Shown here: in pieces, positions 17,121 through 24,537 of the stretch
Layout of the letters: the number at the start of each line of letters is the position of its first letter
Numbering within the stretch: position 1 is the stretch's first letter
Assembly (NCBI RefSeq): GCF_004331455.1
Contig: NZ_SJJR01000001.1
Coordinates: 124,001-188,000 of the forward strand
Direction: 5' to 3'
Length of the DNA stretch: 64,000 nucleotides
From: Micromonospora zingiberis
Lineage (GTDB): Bacteria > Actinomycetota > Actinomycetes > Mycobacteriales > Micromonosporaceae
Translations under genes and position numbers: made by a program
The notes under the pieces: model-generated
The model's database searches: none
Seen by the model: only the letters and a program-made list of their open reading frames with translations
What the model was told of the DNA's origin: nothing

Positions 17121-17216
17121 GGAGGCGTTCAGGTGGCTGGTGCCCCTCCCGGTCTTCAAAACCGGTGTGGTCCGGGACCCGGGCCAGGCGGGTTCGATTC
17201 CCGTCCGTCTCCGCCA
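17121..17216 (+). tRNA. selC: tRNA-Sec (anticodon UCA)
   Basis: A 96-nt tRNA, unusually long as tRNA-Sec must be. The acceptor strand GGAGGCG pairs with CGTCTCC, the discriminator is G and CCA is encoded (17214-17216). The anticodon TCA is at 17156-17158 in a 7-nt loop closed by CCGGT/ACCGG. A long variable arm follows, then GGTTCGATTCC in the T arm. It lies between the membrane subunit gene and selA, 21 nt before the selA start. The tRNA is therefore probably cut out of the operon mRNA or has its own promoter. Confidence 0.95.
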
Positions 17217-17237
17217 GCGCTGCGAGGAGATGACCCG

Positions 17238-18542
17238 ATGGGCGACGGTCGCGCCGACCCGAGGCGTCGGGTGCCACGCACCGACGCGCTGCTGGCCGAG
17301 CCACGGCTGGCCACGGCCGCCGTCAGCCTGGGCCGGGACCGCGTCAAGGCCGCCGTCCGGCAGGCCCAGGACCGGGCCCGGCGCGGCGAGATCGACCCCG
17401 AGCAGGTACGTGACGCCGCGCTGGCCGCGTTGCCGGCGGCCACGCCACGGGCCGTGCTCAACGCCACCGGGGTGCTGCTGCACACCAACCTCGGCCGTGC
17501 CGCGCTCTCCGACGCCGCGGTGACCGCGATGGTCGCCGCCGCCGGCCACACCGACGTCGAACTGGACCTGCACACCGGTCGACGGGCCCGCCGTGGCCGT
17601 GACGCGCTGGACGCCCTCGCCGCCGCCGTGCCGTCGGCCGGGGCGGTGCACGTGGTGAACAACGGTGCCGCCGCCCTGGTGCTCGCCGCCACCGCCCTGG
17701 CCGCCGACGCGGAGATCGTGGTCAGCCGGGGTGAACTGGTGGAGATCGGCGACGGGTTCCGGCTGCCCGACCTGCTCACCAGCACCGGGGCCCGACTGCG
17801 CGAGGTGGGCACCACCAACCGGAGCACGCTGGCCGACTACGCCGCCGCGGTCGGCCCGCGCACCGGGTTCGTGCTCAAGGTGCACCCGTCCAACTTCCGG
17901 ATCACCGGCTTCACCTCGGCCGTGCCGGTGCGGCGGCTGGCCGACCTCGGGGTGCCGGTGGTGGTGGACATCGGCTCCGGGCTGCTCGCGCCGGACCCGC
18001 TGCTGCCCGACGAGCCGGACGCGGCGAGCACCCTGCGCGCCGGCGCGGCGCTGGTCACCGCCAGCGGCGACAAGCTGCTCGGCGGTCCCCAGGCCGGGTT
18101 GCTGCTCGGCCGTGCCGAGTTGGTCGAGCGGCTGCGCCGGCACCCGCTGGCCCGGGCGTTGCGGGTGGACAAACTGACCCTGGCCGCGCTGGCGGCCACA
18201 CTCGGTGATCCGGTCACGCCCACCCGGTCGGCGCTGCACGCCGATCCGGCGGCGCTGCGCGACCGGACCGAGCGGCTGCGTGACGCCGTCGCCGCCGACG
18301 GTCACAAGATCGAGGTGGTGCCGTCGGTGGCGGTCGTGGGTGGCGGTGGCGCCCCCGGGGTGGAGCTCGAATCGTGGGCGTTGAGCCTGCCCGAGCGGTA
18401 CGCCGCAGCGCTGCGCACCGGCGAACCGCCGGTGCTCGGCCGGGTCGCGCACGGCCGCCTGCTGCTGGACCTGCGCTGCGTGCCCCCGCACGCCGACGCC
18501 GCCGTACGCGCCGCCGTGCTGGCCGTGCCCGGGGACGACTGA
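17238..18542 (+). CDS. selA: L-seryl-tRNA(Sec) selenium transferase
   Basis: A 434 aa PLP enzyme that converts Ser-tRNA-Sec to Sec-tRNA-Sec using selenophosphate. LLHTNLGRA (about residues 79-87) and TASGDKLLGGPQAG, holding the PLP lysine, are SelA signatures, and the length is normal. The start is ATG 17238 behind GAGGAGA at 17224-17230. The open frame continues upstream through the tRNA gene, which is not coding. It ends two bases before selB, so the two are tightly coupled. Confidence 0.95.
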   Translation: MGDGRADPRRRVPRTDALLAEPRLATAAVSLGRDRVKAAVRQAQDRARRGEIDPEQVRDAALAALPAATPRAVLNATGVLLHTNLGRAALSDAAVTAMVAAAGHTDVELDLHTGRRARRGRDALDALAAAVPSAGAVHVVNNGAAALVLAATALAADAEIVVSRGELVEIGDGFRLPDLLTSTGARLREVGTTNRSTLADYAAAVGPRTGFVLKVHPSNFRITGFTSAVPVRRLADLGVPVVVDIGSGLLAPDPLLPDEPDAASTLRAGAALVTASGDKLLGGPQAGLLLGRAELVERLRRHPLARALRVDKLTLAALAATLGDPVTPTRSALHADPAALRDRTERLRDAVAADGHKIEVVPSVAVVGGGGAPGVELESWALSLPERYAAALRTGEPPVLGRVAHGRLLLDLRCVPPHADAAVRAAVLAVPGDD

Positions 18543-18544
18543 GC

Positions 18545-20323
18545 ATGCTGGTGGTGGCCACCGCCGGGCACGTCGACCACGGCAAGTCCACGCTGGTGCG
18601 GGAGCTGACCGGGATGGAGCCCGACCGGTGGGCGGAGGAACGTCGCCGCGGGATGACCATCGACCTCGGGTTCGCCTGGACGGCGCTGCCCTCCGGTGCC
18701 ACCGTCGCGTTCGTCGACGTGCCCGGGCATGAGCGGTTCGTGCCGAACATGCTCGCCGGCGTCGGTCCGGTGCCCGCCGCGATGCTGGTGGTCGCCGCCG
18801 ACGAGGGGTGGATGCCGCAGTCCAGCGAGCACCTGGCCGCGCTGGACGCGCTCGGGGTCGCGTACGGGCTGCTGGTGGTGACCCGCGCGGACCTCGCCGA
18901 CCCGGGACCCGCCCTGGAGCGGGCCCGAACGGAGCTGGCGGCGACCTCGCTGCGCGGCGTGGACGCGGTGGTGGTCAGCGCGGCCACCGGTGCCGGCCTG
19001 CCCGAGTTGCGGGCCGCGTTGGACCGGCTCGCGGCGCGGCTGCCCGCCCCGTCGGCCGACGCACCGGTCCGGCTGTGGGTGGACCGCAGCTTCACCGTGC
19101 GCGGCAGCGGCACCGTGGTGACCGGCACCCTCGGCGCCGGCCGGCTGCGGGTCGGCGCCGAACTGGAGTTGGCCGGCAGCGGCGAACCGGTGCGGGTGCG
19201 GGGCCTGCACCGTCTCGGCGCGCCCTGCCGCCAGGTCGACCCGGTCGCCCGGGTCGCGGTCAACCTGCGTGGGTTGGCCCGCGACCGGATCGCCCGCGGC
19301 GACGCGCTGCTCACCCCGGGCCGGTTCGCCCGCACCGACCTGGTCGACGTGCGGCTGGCCGGTGACCCGGCGGCCGACCTGCCGGCGACGTTGACACTGC
19401 ATGTCGGTTCGGCGGCGGTGCCGGTGCGGGTACGCCCGCTGGGCGCGGACACCGTCCGGCTGCGGCTGGCCCGGTCGCTGCCGTTGCTGGTCGGTGACCG
19501 GGCCCTGCTGCGCGATCCGGGCCGTCGCCACGTGGCCGGCGGGGTCACCGTGCTGGACGTCGCCCCGCCGCCGTTGCGTCGGCGGGGTGCGGCGGCGGCG
19601 CGGGCGGCGGTGCTGGCCACCGTGGACGGCCGGCCGGACCTCTCCGGCGAGCTGCGCCGTCGAGGTCTGGCCCGCGCCGCCGACCTGCGCCGAGCCGGGG
19701 TGCCGGTGACCGTCGAGCCGGTGGCGGGGGACTGGCTGGCCGACCCGGAGCACTGGCGGCGGCTGGGCCGGCAGCTCACCGACGCGGTCGCCGACTACGC
19801 CCGAACGTATCCGCTGGAGCCGGGCGTCCCGGTGGAGGTGTTGCGGCAGCGTCTCGACCTGCCGGACCGGGCGTTGGTGGCGGCGCTGGTGCGGGCGCCG
19901 CTGCGGTTGGCGGCGGGTCGGGTCGGCTGCTACGAAGTGGATCCGCTGCCCGAGCCGGTGGCCCGCGCGCTGGCCCTGCTGCGCGACGAGCTGGCGGCGA
20001 GGCCGTTCCGCGCCCCCGACGCCGACCGGCTCGCCGCCGTCGGGCTCGGGGTGCGGGAGATCGGCGCGGCGGTACGCGCCGGGGCGTTGCTGCGGCTGAC
20101 CGGCAACGTGCTGCTGCCCCCGGCCGCGCCACAGCAGGCGGTACGGGTGCTGGCCACGTTGCCGCAACCGTTCACGCTCAGCGCGGCCCGGCAGGCCCTG
20201 GACACCACCCGCCGGGTGGCGGTGCCGCTGCTGGAGTTGCTCGATCGGCAGGGCAGTACCCGTCGGCTGCCGGACGACACCCGGATGGTGGTGGGTCCCC
20301 GCCGCGAGGCGTCCACCGCCTGA
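18545..20323 (+). CDS. selB: Selenocysteine-specific elongation factor SelB
   Basis: A 592 aa GTPase starting MLVVATAGHVDHGKST at ATG 18545. The P-loop GHVDHGKS, the G3 motif DVPGHE and the RRGMTIDLGFAW switch region are as in SelB; the NKxD motif is replaced by TRAD, normal for the family. EF-Tu-like domains 2 and 3 follow (FTVRGSGTVVTGT). The C-terminal third contains the winged-helix repeats that bind the SECIS hairpin; LDTTRRVAVPLLELLDRQG belongs to the last one. The C-terminal portion is somewhat shorter than in E. coli SelB (614 aa). It delivers Sec-tRNA to the UGA at 12345. No terminator is evident after it. Confidence 0.95.
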   Translation: MLVVATAGHVDHGKSTLVRELTGMEPDRWAEERRRGMTIDLGFAWTALPSGATVAFVDVPGHERFVPNMLAGVGPVPAAMLVVAADEGWMPQSSEHLAALDALGVAYGLLVVTRADLADPGPALERARTELAATSLRGVDAVVVSAATGAGLPELRAALDRLAARLPAPSADAPVRLWVDRSFTVRGSGTVVTGTLGAGRLRVGAELELAGSGEPVRVRGLHRLGAPCRQVDPVARVAVNLRGLARDRIARGDALLTPGRFARTDLVDVRLAGDPAADLPATLTLHVGSAAVPVRVRPLGADTVRLRLARSLPLLVGDRALLRDPGRRHVAGGVTVLDVAPPPLRRRGAAAARAAVLATVDGRPDLSGELRRRGLARAADLRRAGVPVTVEPVAGDWLADPEHWRRLGRQLTDAVADYARTYPLEPGVPVEVLRQRLDLPDRALVAALVRAPLRLAAGRVGCYEVDPLPEPVARALALLRDELAARPFRAPDADRLAAVGLGVREIGAAVRAGALLRLTGNVLLPPAAPQQAVRVLATLPQPFTLSAARQALDTTRRVAVPLLELLDRQGSTRRLPDDTRMVVGPRREASTA

Positions 20324-20374
20324 TCCGACGGCCCGGCTCGGCGGCATCGCCGGTCGGGACGCTGTCCCAGCACT

Positions 20375-20380
20375 TACCGT
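20375..20380 (+). promoter_or_regulatory. -10 element TACCGT, leaderless start
   Basis: Ends 6 nt before ATG 20387 and supports that small gene as real. Confidence 0.5.
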
Positions 20381-20386
20381 GACGGC

Positions 20387-20584
20387 ATGGACCCGAGTGC
20401 GGTCTGGCGGGACAAGCAGCACCGATGGCGGATCGAGGCGTACCGCGCACCGGACCTGCGGTTCGCCATCTTCGCCACCAACGGCCCCACCGAGTCGGCG
20501 CCGTTGTGGTTGTTCGGCATGTCGGCGCTGGCCCGCTGGTTGATGAGCCACAAGATCTCGCTCGACGACCTGGAGTCCGACTGA
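20387..20584 (+). CDS. Small hypothetical protein, 65 aa
   Basis: A 65 aa soluble protein (MDPSAVWRDKQHRWRIEAYRA...). It is Trp- and Arg-rich at the start and ends in ISLDDLESD. No family was recognised. A leaderless-type -10 element lies 6 nt upstream, which supports real expression. It follows selB by 63 bp but has its own likely promoter, so a link with selenium metabolism is not implied. Confidence 0.55.
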   Translation: MDPSAVWRDKQHRWRIEAYRAPDLRFAIFATNGPTESAPLWLFGMSALARWLMSHKISLDDLESD

Positions 20585-20644
20585 CCGCTTCGCCCGGTCG
20601 GGGGACATCCCGCCGGACGCCCGGAATGGCCGATTCGTCCGGTG

Positions 20645-20650
20645 TACGGT
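20645..20650 (+). promoter_or_regulatory. -10 element TACGGT, leaderless start
   Basis: Ends 7 nt before GTG 20658, and decides that start over the GTG at 20649. Confidence 0.5.
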
Positions 20651-20657
20651 GCGAGCT

Positions 20658-20843
20658 GTGAAGGACCGAGGCATCCGCAAGCTCGTCGCGGTGTTGGCCG
20701 GCCTCGCCGTGATCTACTTCGGCACCACCGGCCGCTCCCCGGAGGAGGGCGGTGGGCTCTCCGGCGGGCTGGTGGTGTTGGCGTTGCTCGCCGCGTTGCT
20801 GGTGTGGCATCTGACCAAGCCCGGTGGCGACGCGGCCAAGTGA
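20658..20843 (+). CDS. Small membrane protein, 61 aa
   Basis: A 61 aa protein with two hydrophobic segments: LVAVLAGLAVIYFGTTG (about 7-23) and LVVLALLAALLVWHL (about 37-51), joined by a short Gly/Glu loop. A positively charged N-terminus predicts both ends in the cytoplasm. Start chosen at GTG 20658 because the -10 TACGGT overlaps the alternative GTG 20649. Unknown function. Confidence 0.6.
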   Translation: MKDRGIRKLVAVLAGLAVIYFGTTGRSPEEGGGLSGGLVVLALLAALLVWHLTKPGGDAAK

Positions 20844-20935
20844 CCCGCCACGCTGCCCCGGCTGGAGGTCACCGGCGACGTGTCGCCCGGCCGCTCGGTG
20901 CGCAACCCACACCGCAGGCGCGTACCGCCGGCCGC

Positions 20936-21583
20936 TCAGCCGGTGCCGACGCTGCTCTTGATCTGCCCGGCCGATTCCTCGCCCAGTGCCACCCGTACCA
21001 GCGCCGAGGCCAGCCGCCCGAACTCGACCTCGTCGACCAGCCCGGCCAGTCGGTCCGGGGTGGCGGGCAGACCGAGCCGCTTCGCCCCGGCGACCGTGCG
21101 CCGGTCGGCGTACGGTCGCAGCTCCGGCCAGACCGTCTGCGCCTCGCGGAGGAAGATGTCCGCGCCGGTGGGGCCGATGCCGGGGAACTCGATCAGCAGC
21201 CGGCGCAGCTGTTCCTGGTCGCCGCCGGCCTGCCGACGCAGCCGCCGCAGGTCACCGTGCCAGCGATCCAGGCAGCGGCGGGCGCCGGTGCCGAGCATCG
21301 TCGCGGTCCGCTCGTCGTAGCGGCGGTAGTGGCCGCGGCCGAGCGCGTCGACCCGCTGCTGCCAGCTCGCCGCCTCCATCGCCGCTGGGGTGCGAAACCC
21401 GGCGGCGAACAGTTCCCGGGCGGCGGCTACCGCCACCTGTGCCCTGATCCGGGTACTGAGCAGCGTGACGAGCACGAGCAGTTGGTACAGCGGTGCCGGC
21501 CGGTCGGCCAGGGAGATGCCGGCCTCCTCGGCGTACGTGTGGCGGGTCAGCAGGGCCCGCGCGACATCCCGTTGGTCAGCCAT
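20936..21583 (-). CDS. Endonuclease III-like HhH-GPD protein
   Basis: A 215 aa protein with a helix-hairpin-helix of DNA glycosylase type: LIEFPGIGPTGADIFLREAQ (about 131-150), then RPYADRRTVAGAKRLG with the Asp expected in the GPD segment. The lysine that marks bifunctional glycosylase/lyases is not evident in the hairpin, where T-G replaces it. It may thus be a monofunctional or non-classical member. No Fe-S cysteine cluster is present at the C-terminus. It probably acts in base-excision repair; the damaged base is unknown. Confidence 0.72.
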   Translation of the reverse strand: MADQRDVARALLTRHTYAEEAGISLADRPAPLYQLLVLVTLLSTRIRAQVAVAAARELFAAGFRTPAAMEAASWQQRVDALGRGHYRRYDERTATMLGTGARRCLDRWHGDLRRLRRQAGGDQEQLRRLLIEFPGIGPTGADIFLREAQTVWPELRPYADRRTVAGAKRLGLPATPDRLAGLVDEVEFGRLASALVRVALGEESAGQIKSSVGTG

Positions 21584-21747
21584 CGGCGGCGCTTACCCGC
21601 TGCGCGGCCGAGTAGGCCCGGGTCGAGGTCCCCGGTGCGGAATGCCGCCGACGGCGGCGGGTAAGCCGCTGGTGGACGACGGCGGCGTCGAGCCGCTGGT
21701 GGACGTGGTCCACTGCCGCGTCCCGCCCCTCGCGAAGGGAGACGACC

Positions 21748-21951
21748 GTGACGAACCCGCAGCAGCAGGAGTTCCGTCGCAACGCCCTGGGCGGCACGAG
21801 CCAGGACAACAAGGGTCCCGGCCCGGCCGGTCATCCCGGTAGCCGTGGCAGGTCCCGGGCGGACACCGGGCGCCCCGTCCCCCGTGGACAGGTGTCGCCG
21901 TACGGGCCGACCGGGCAGCCGGTTGCCGAGGACGAGAGCGACCAGGGCTAG
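21748..21951 (+). CDS. Small disordered protein, 67 aa
   Basis: A GTG-initiated frame behind GAAGGGAGA, giving a Gln/Gly/Pro/Arg-rich, hydrophilic 67 aa protein (MTNPQQQEFRRNALGG...) with no hydrophobic core. It is probably intrinsically disordered. Its stop overlaps the end of the convergent membrane protein gene by 4 bp. Unknown function; could be spurious. Confidence 0.5.
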   Translation: MTNPQQQEFRRNALGGTSQDNKGPGPAGHPGSRGRSRADTGRPVPRGQVSPYGPTGQPVAEDESDQG

Positions 21952-22424
21952 CGCCCGGTCGCGCCGGACGGCCGCAGCCTGTTCCAGGTGGCTGCGGCCG
22001 TCAGCCCGTACGCGATGTGCGGCACCAGGTCGGCGAGCCAGTCGACGCGCCGCCAGGTACGCGGATCGGTGACGCCGAGCAGGGTCAACGACCCGTCGGA
22101 CAGGGTCATCGCCCCGCCACCGAGCAGCGCGGCGGCCCGCAGCACCGGCTGCCGCCGGCCCCGGGTCAACGCCGCGAAGCCGACGGCCGCCGCCACACCG
22201 AGGCCGTAGCCCATCAGTGCGCCGAGGCCGGAGCGACGGTTGCCGGCCCGTTCCCGTGGCCCCAGGTCCAGGTGTGTCACGTCGGCCACCCGTCCGGCGC
22301 TCTCCTCCGGGCTCTGGCTGGCCGGGCGGGCCCGTACCACCATGTCCAGATAGGTCGCGACGTTCAGGGCCGCGGTGCCCACCGCTCCGGCGATCAGCCC
22401 GTCGGCCAGCGCGGTGCCCTTCAC
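21948..22424 (-). CDS. Membrane protein of unknown function, 158 aa
   Basis: A 158 aa protein beginning VKGTALADGLIAGAVG at GTG 22424. The GTG overlaps the stop of the upstream 70 aa gene (GTGA). Three to four hydrophobic segments are visible: GLIAGAVGTAALNVATYL, then GALMGYGLGVAAAVGFAAL, then a segment near VLRAAALLGGGAM and one near IAYGLTAAATWN. No family recognised. Coupling to the small charged partner suggests a two-gene unit. Confidence 0.65.
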   Translation of the reverse strand: MKGTALADGLIAGAVGTAALNVATYLDMVVRARPASQSPEESAGRVADVTHLDLGPRERAGNRRSGLGALMGYGLGVAAAVGFAALTRGRRQPVLRAAALLGGGAMTLSDGSLTLLGVTDPRTWRRVDWLADLVPHIAYGLTAAATWNRLRPSGATGR

Positions 22425-22633
22425 TTCGGGTCGCCCGGTTCGCGGTTGCCCTTCGGGCCGTAGGTGCGTTCGCCCCGGACGATGCCGCGCTGCCCCCGGT
22501 CGCCCTGCAGGATCCGGTTGGCGGCCTCGTCGGCCCGTTCGTCCGACGCGCCCCGCCCCGAGTTGTCGATGGCGTTGCGGATGCGGGCACGTTGCTTGTC
22601 GTAGGCGTTGCTGCCCGGCCTGGGTCCTGGCAT
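22421..22633 (-). CDS. Small charged protein, 70 aa
   Basis: Starts at ATG 22633 with AGGAG 6-7 nt upstream; the GTG three bases earlier is less likely. The sequence has NAYDKQRARIRNAIDNSGRG and ADEAANRIL blocks, then a Gly/Arg-rich tail ending GNREPGDPK. It is very hydrophilic and partly helical. Unknown function; translationally coupled to the membrane protein downstream. Confidence 0.65.
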   Translation of the reverse strand: MPGPRPGSNAYDKQRARIRNAIDNSGRGASDERADEAANRILQGDRGQRGIVRGERTYGPKGNREPGDPK

Positions 22634-22712
22634 CACGGTCTCCTCTGGTGGTCGCCGGTGATGTACGCGCCCCGTCTACCCGCCTGGACCGGGGCCAACC
22701 CCGTCGATCCAC

Positions 22713-23615
22713 TCAGTCTCGGCTGCGGACCACCGCGACCGGACAGTGGCTGTGGTGCAGCATGGACCGGCTCACCGACCCCAGCAGCAACCCGGTCAGT
22801 TCGCCGCGTCCCTGACCCCCGACCACCAGCAGTTGTGCGCTGCGGGATGCCTCGGTGAGGATCTTCGGGGCGCGTCCGCGTACCGACTCGCGGTGGATCG
22901 GCACGTCCGGGTACCGCTCGGCCAGCCCGGCGACGGACTCGGCGAGGGCCCGCTCCTCGTCGGCCTGGAGCGCGGACTCGTCGTACACCAGGGGTTGGAT
23001 GTCGCCGGGGCGGGTGGGGACGGGGTGCCGGTACGCGTGGGCGGCGATCACCTCGGCGCCGCGCCGGGCGGCGGTCTGCACGGCGAACTCCACCGCCTGG
23101 CGGCACAGCTGCGAGCCGTCCACGCCGACCACGATCGGCCCGTCGGGGCGGGCGGTACCCCGGACCACCAGCACCGGGCACGGCGCGTGGGCGGCGACGG
23201 TGACCGCGACGGAGCCGACCACGAGCGCCGCGAAGCCACCCAGTCCGCGATCGCCGAGCACCACCAGCGCGGCGGTGGTGGCCGCGTCGAGCAGGACGCC
23301 CGTGGGCGCACCGTCGACGATCTCACCGGTCACCCGCAGCCCCGGGACGGTGGCCTGCGCCTCGTCGACCGCGGCGGCGACCAGCCCCTGCGCCTGGCCA
23401 CGCAGCCCACCGCCGGGTGGACCGTCGGTGGCCGGTGTGATCGGGGAGTGCAGCAGCGGCCAGATGAAGGCGTGCACCACTCGTAACGGCCGGTGCCAGC
23501 GGGCCGCCTCCGCCGCGGCGAGTCGTACCGCGGCGAGCGCGGACTCGGAGCCGTCCACGCCGACCACCACCGCTGCATCGGCCGAGTCCACCGTCACCCC
23601 CGTCTGTGCCGGCAC
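22713..23615 (-). CDS. Universal stress protein, tandem UspA domains
   Basis: A 300 aa protein with two UspA domains. Each begins with an AVVVGVDGS-type strand: VVGVDGSESAL at about 17 and VVGVDGSQLC at about 156. Each ends with the ATP-binding glycine pattern: GDRGLGGFAALVVGS and GGQGRGELTGLLLGSVS. In M. tuberculosis such tandem Usps bind ATP and are induced in hypoxia and dormancy. The start is GTG 23615; a GTG at 23597 would shorten it slightly. Confidence 0.92.
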   Translation of the reverse strand: MPAQTGVTVDSADAAVVVGVDGSESALAAVRLAAAEAARWHRPLRVVHAFIWPLLHSPITPATDGPPGGGLRGQAQGLVAAAVDEAQATVPGLRVTGEIVDGAPTGVLLDAATTAALVVLGDRGLGGFAALVVGSVAVTVAAHAPCPVLVVRGTARPDGPIVVGVDGSQLCRQAVEFAVQTAARRGAEVIAAHAYRHPVPTRPGDIQPLVYDESALQADEERALAESVAGLAERYPDVPIHRESVRGRAPKILTEASRSAQLLVVGGQGRGELTGLLLGSVSRSMLHHSHCPVAVVRSRD

Positions 23616-23728
23616 CGGGACCGGTCTTTTCGTCAGTATCCCGGCCGGTGCTGCTCAGCGGGGCGATACCGGCCACGGGCCCGGTGTCGGTACGCTGGCC
23701 TGGACCGCCTGGGGAGGGAGCGTCGTCG

Positions 23729-24475
23729 ATGGTGGAACCCGACCAGCCGAGCACGGCACGGATGATCGACTTCTGGCTCGGCGGGGAGCACCACTACCCG
23801 GTCGACGTCGCCGCGGCTCGGGCCTTCGAGCAGGCGTACGGGCCCTGCGCGCCGGTCTTCCAGTCCCTGCGAGCCTTCCTCGGCCGGGCGGTACGCGCGA
23901 TCGCCGCGACCGGTGTGGACAGTTTCCTGGTCTTCGGCGCGGGGGTGCCGACGATGGGCAACGTGCACGAGGTCGCCACCGACGCCACGGTCCTCTACAC
24001 CGATGTGGACCCGGTCACCATCCGCCTCGGTCAGCGTCTACTGGCCGGCAGCGACCGGGCCGGGTACGGCTTCGGCGACGCCACCGACCTCGGCACGGTG
24101 GATCCGGCGTTGCTGCACCGCTTCGTGCCGGGCTGGGGTCGGCGACCGGTGGGTGTGGTGTTCCTCGGCCTGGCCGCCTTCCTGGACGACGACACGCTCG
24201 CCCGCACGCTCGACGAGCTGTACGCGGCGACGGCGGTGGGCAGCCAGCTGGCGATCGACTTCGATACCGAGGAGTTGGCCGACAACCCGCAGGCGCTGGC
24301 CATGATGGGTCCGGCCTTCCGGATGCGGTCGCCGGCGGCGTTCGCGCCGTTGCTGGGGCGGTGGACGCCCACATCGGAGGGGATCGTGGCGGTGCCGCAG
24401 TGGCGGCCGGACGGGCCGCCGGAGCAGGTGCCGGACGCCTTCCACGGCGTGGTGGCGGTGCGGTCGGCCGGGTGA
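23729..24475 (+). CDS. SAM-dependent methyltransferase, DUF574 type
   Basis: A 248 aa protein of the large actinomycete DUF574 group. The N-terminus STARMIDFWLGGEHHYPVD is the hallmark (ARMYDYWLGGKDN-type motif). VDSFLVFGAGVPT takes the place of the usual GSGLPT loop and YTDVDPV ends the second strand, both SAM-site elements. The substrate is unknown. The start is ATG 23729 with GGAGGGAG upstream; the frame is open further upstream but diverges from the family. Confidence 0.82.
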   Translation: MVEPDQPSTARMIDFWLGGEHHYPVDVAAARAFEQAYGPCAPVFQSLRAFLGRAVRAIAATGVDSFLVFGAGVPTMGNVHEVATDATVLYTDVDPVTIRLGQRLLAGSDRAGYGFGDATDLGTVDPALLHRFVPGWGRRPVGVVFLGLAAFLDDDTLARTLDELYAATAVGSQLAIDFDTEELADNPQALAMMGPAFRMRSPAAFAPLLGRWTPTSEGIVAVPQWRPDGPPEQVPDAFHGVVAVRSAG

Positions 24476-24496
24476 CCGGGCGCCGGGCCGCCTCCG

Positions 24497-24519
24497 TATG
24501 ATGCTTGCCCCAAGGCAAG
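24497..24519 (+). promoter_or_regulatory. -10 TATGAT with overlapping palindrome
   Basis: TATGAT at 24497-24502 is followed at once by the palindrome CTTGCC-N4-GGCAAG (24504-24519), which would cover the transcription start. It is a good candidate operator for the phosphatase/MarR unit and possibly bound by the MarR protein encoded there (inference). Confidence 0.5.
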
Positions 24520-24537
24520 TATTTTCGGAGGATGGTC

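Noticed and set aside
17121-17237. Upstream extension of selA through the tRNA region
   Set aside because: The open frame there is the tRNA-Sec sequence; the ribosome binding site and homology start at ATG 17238.
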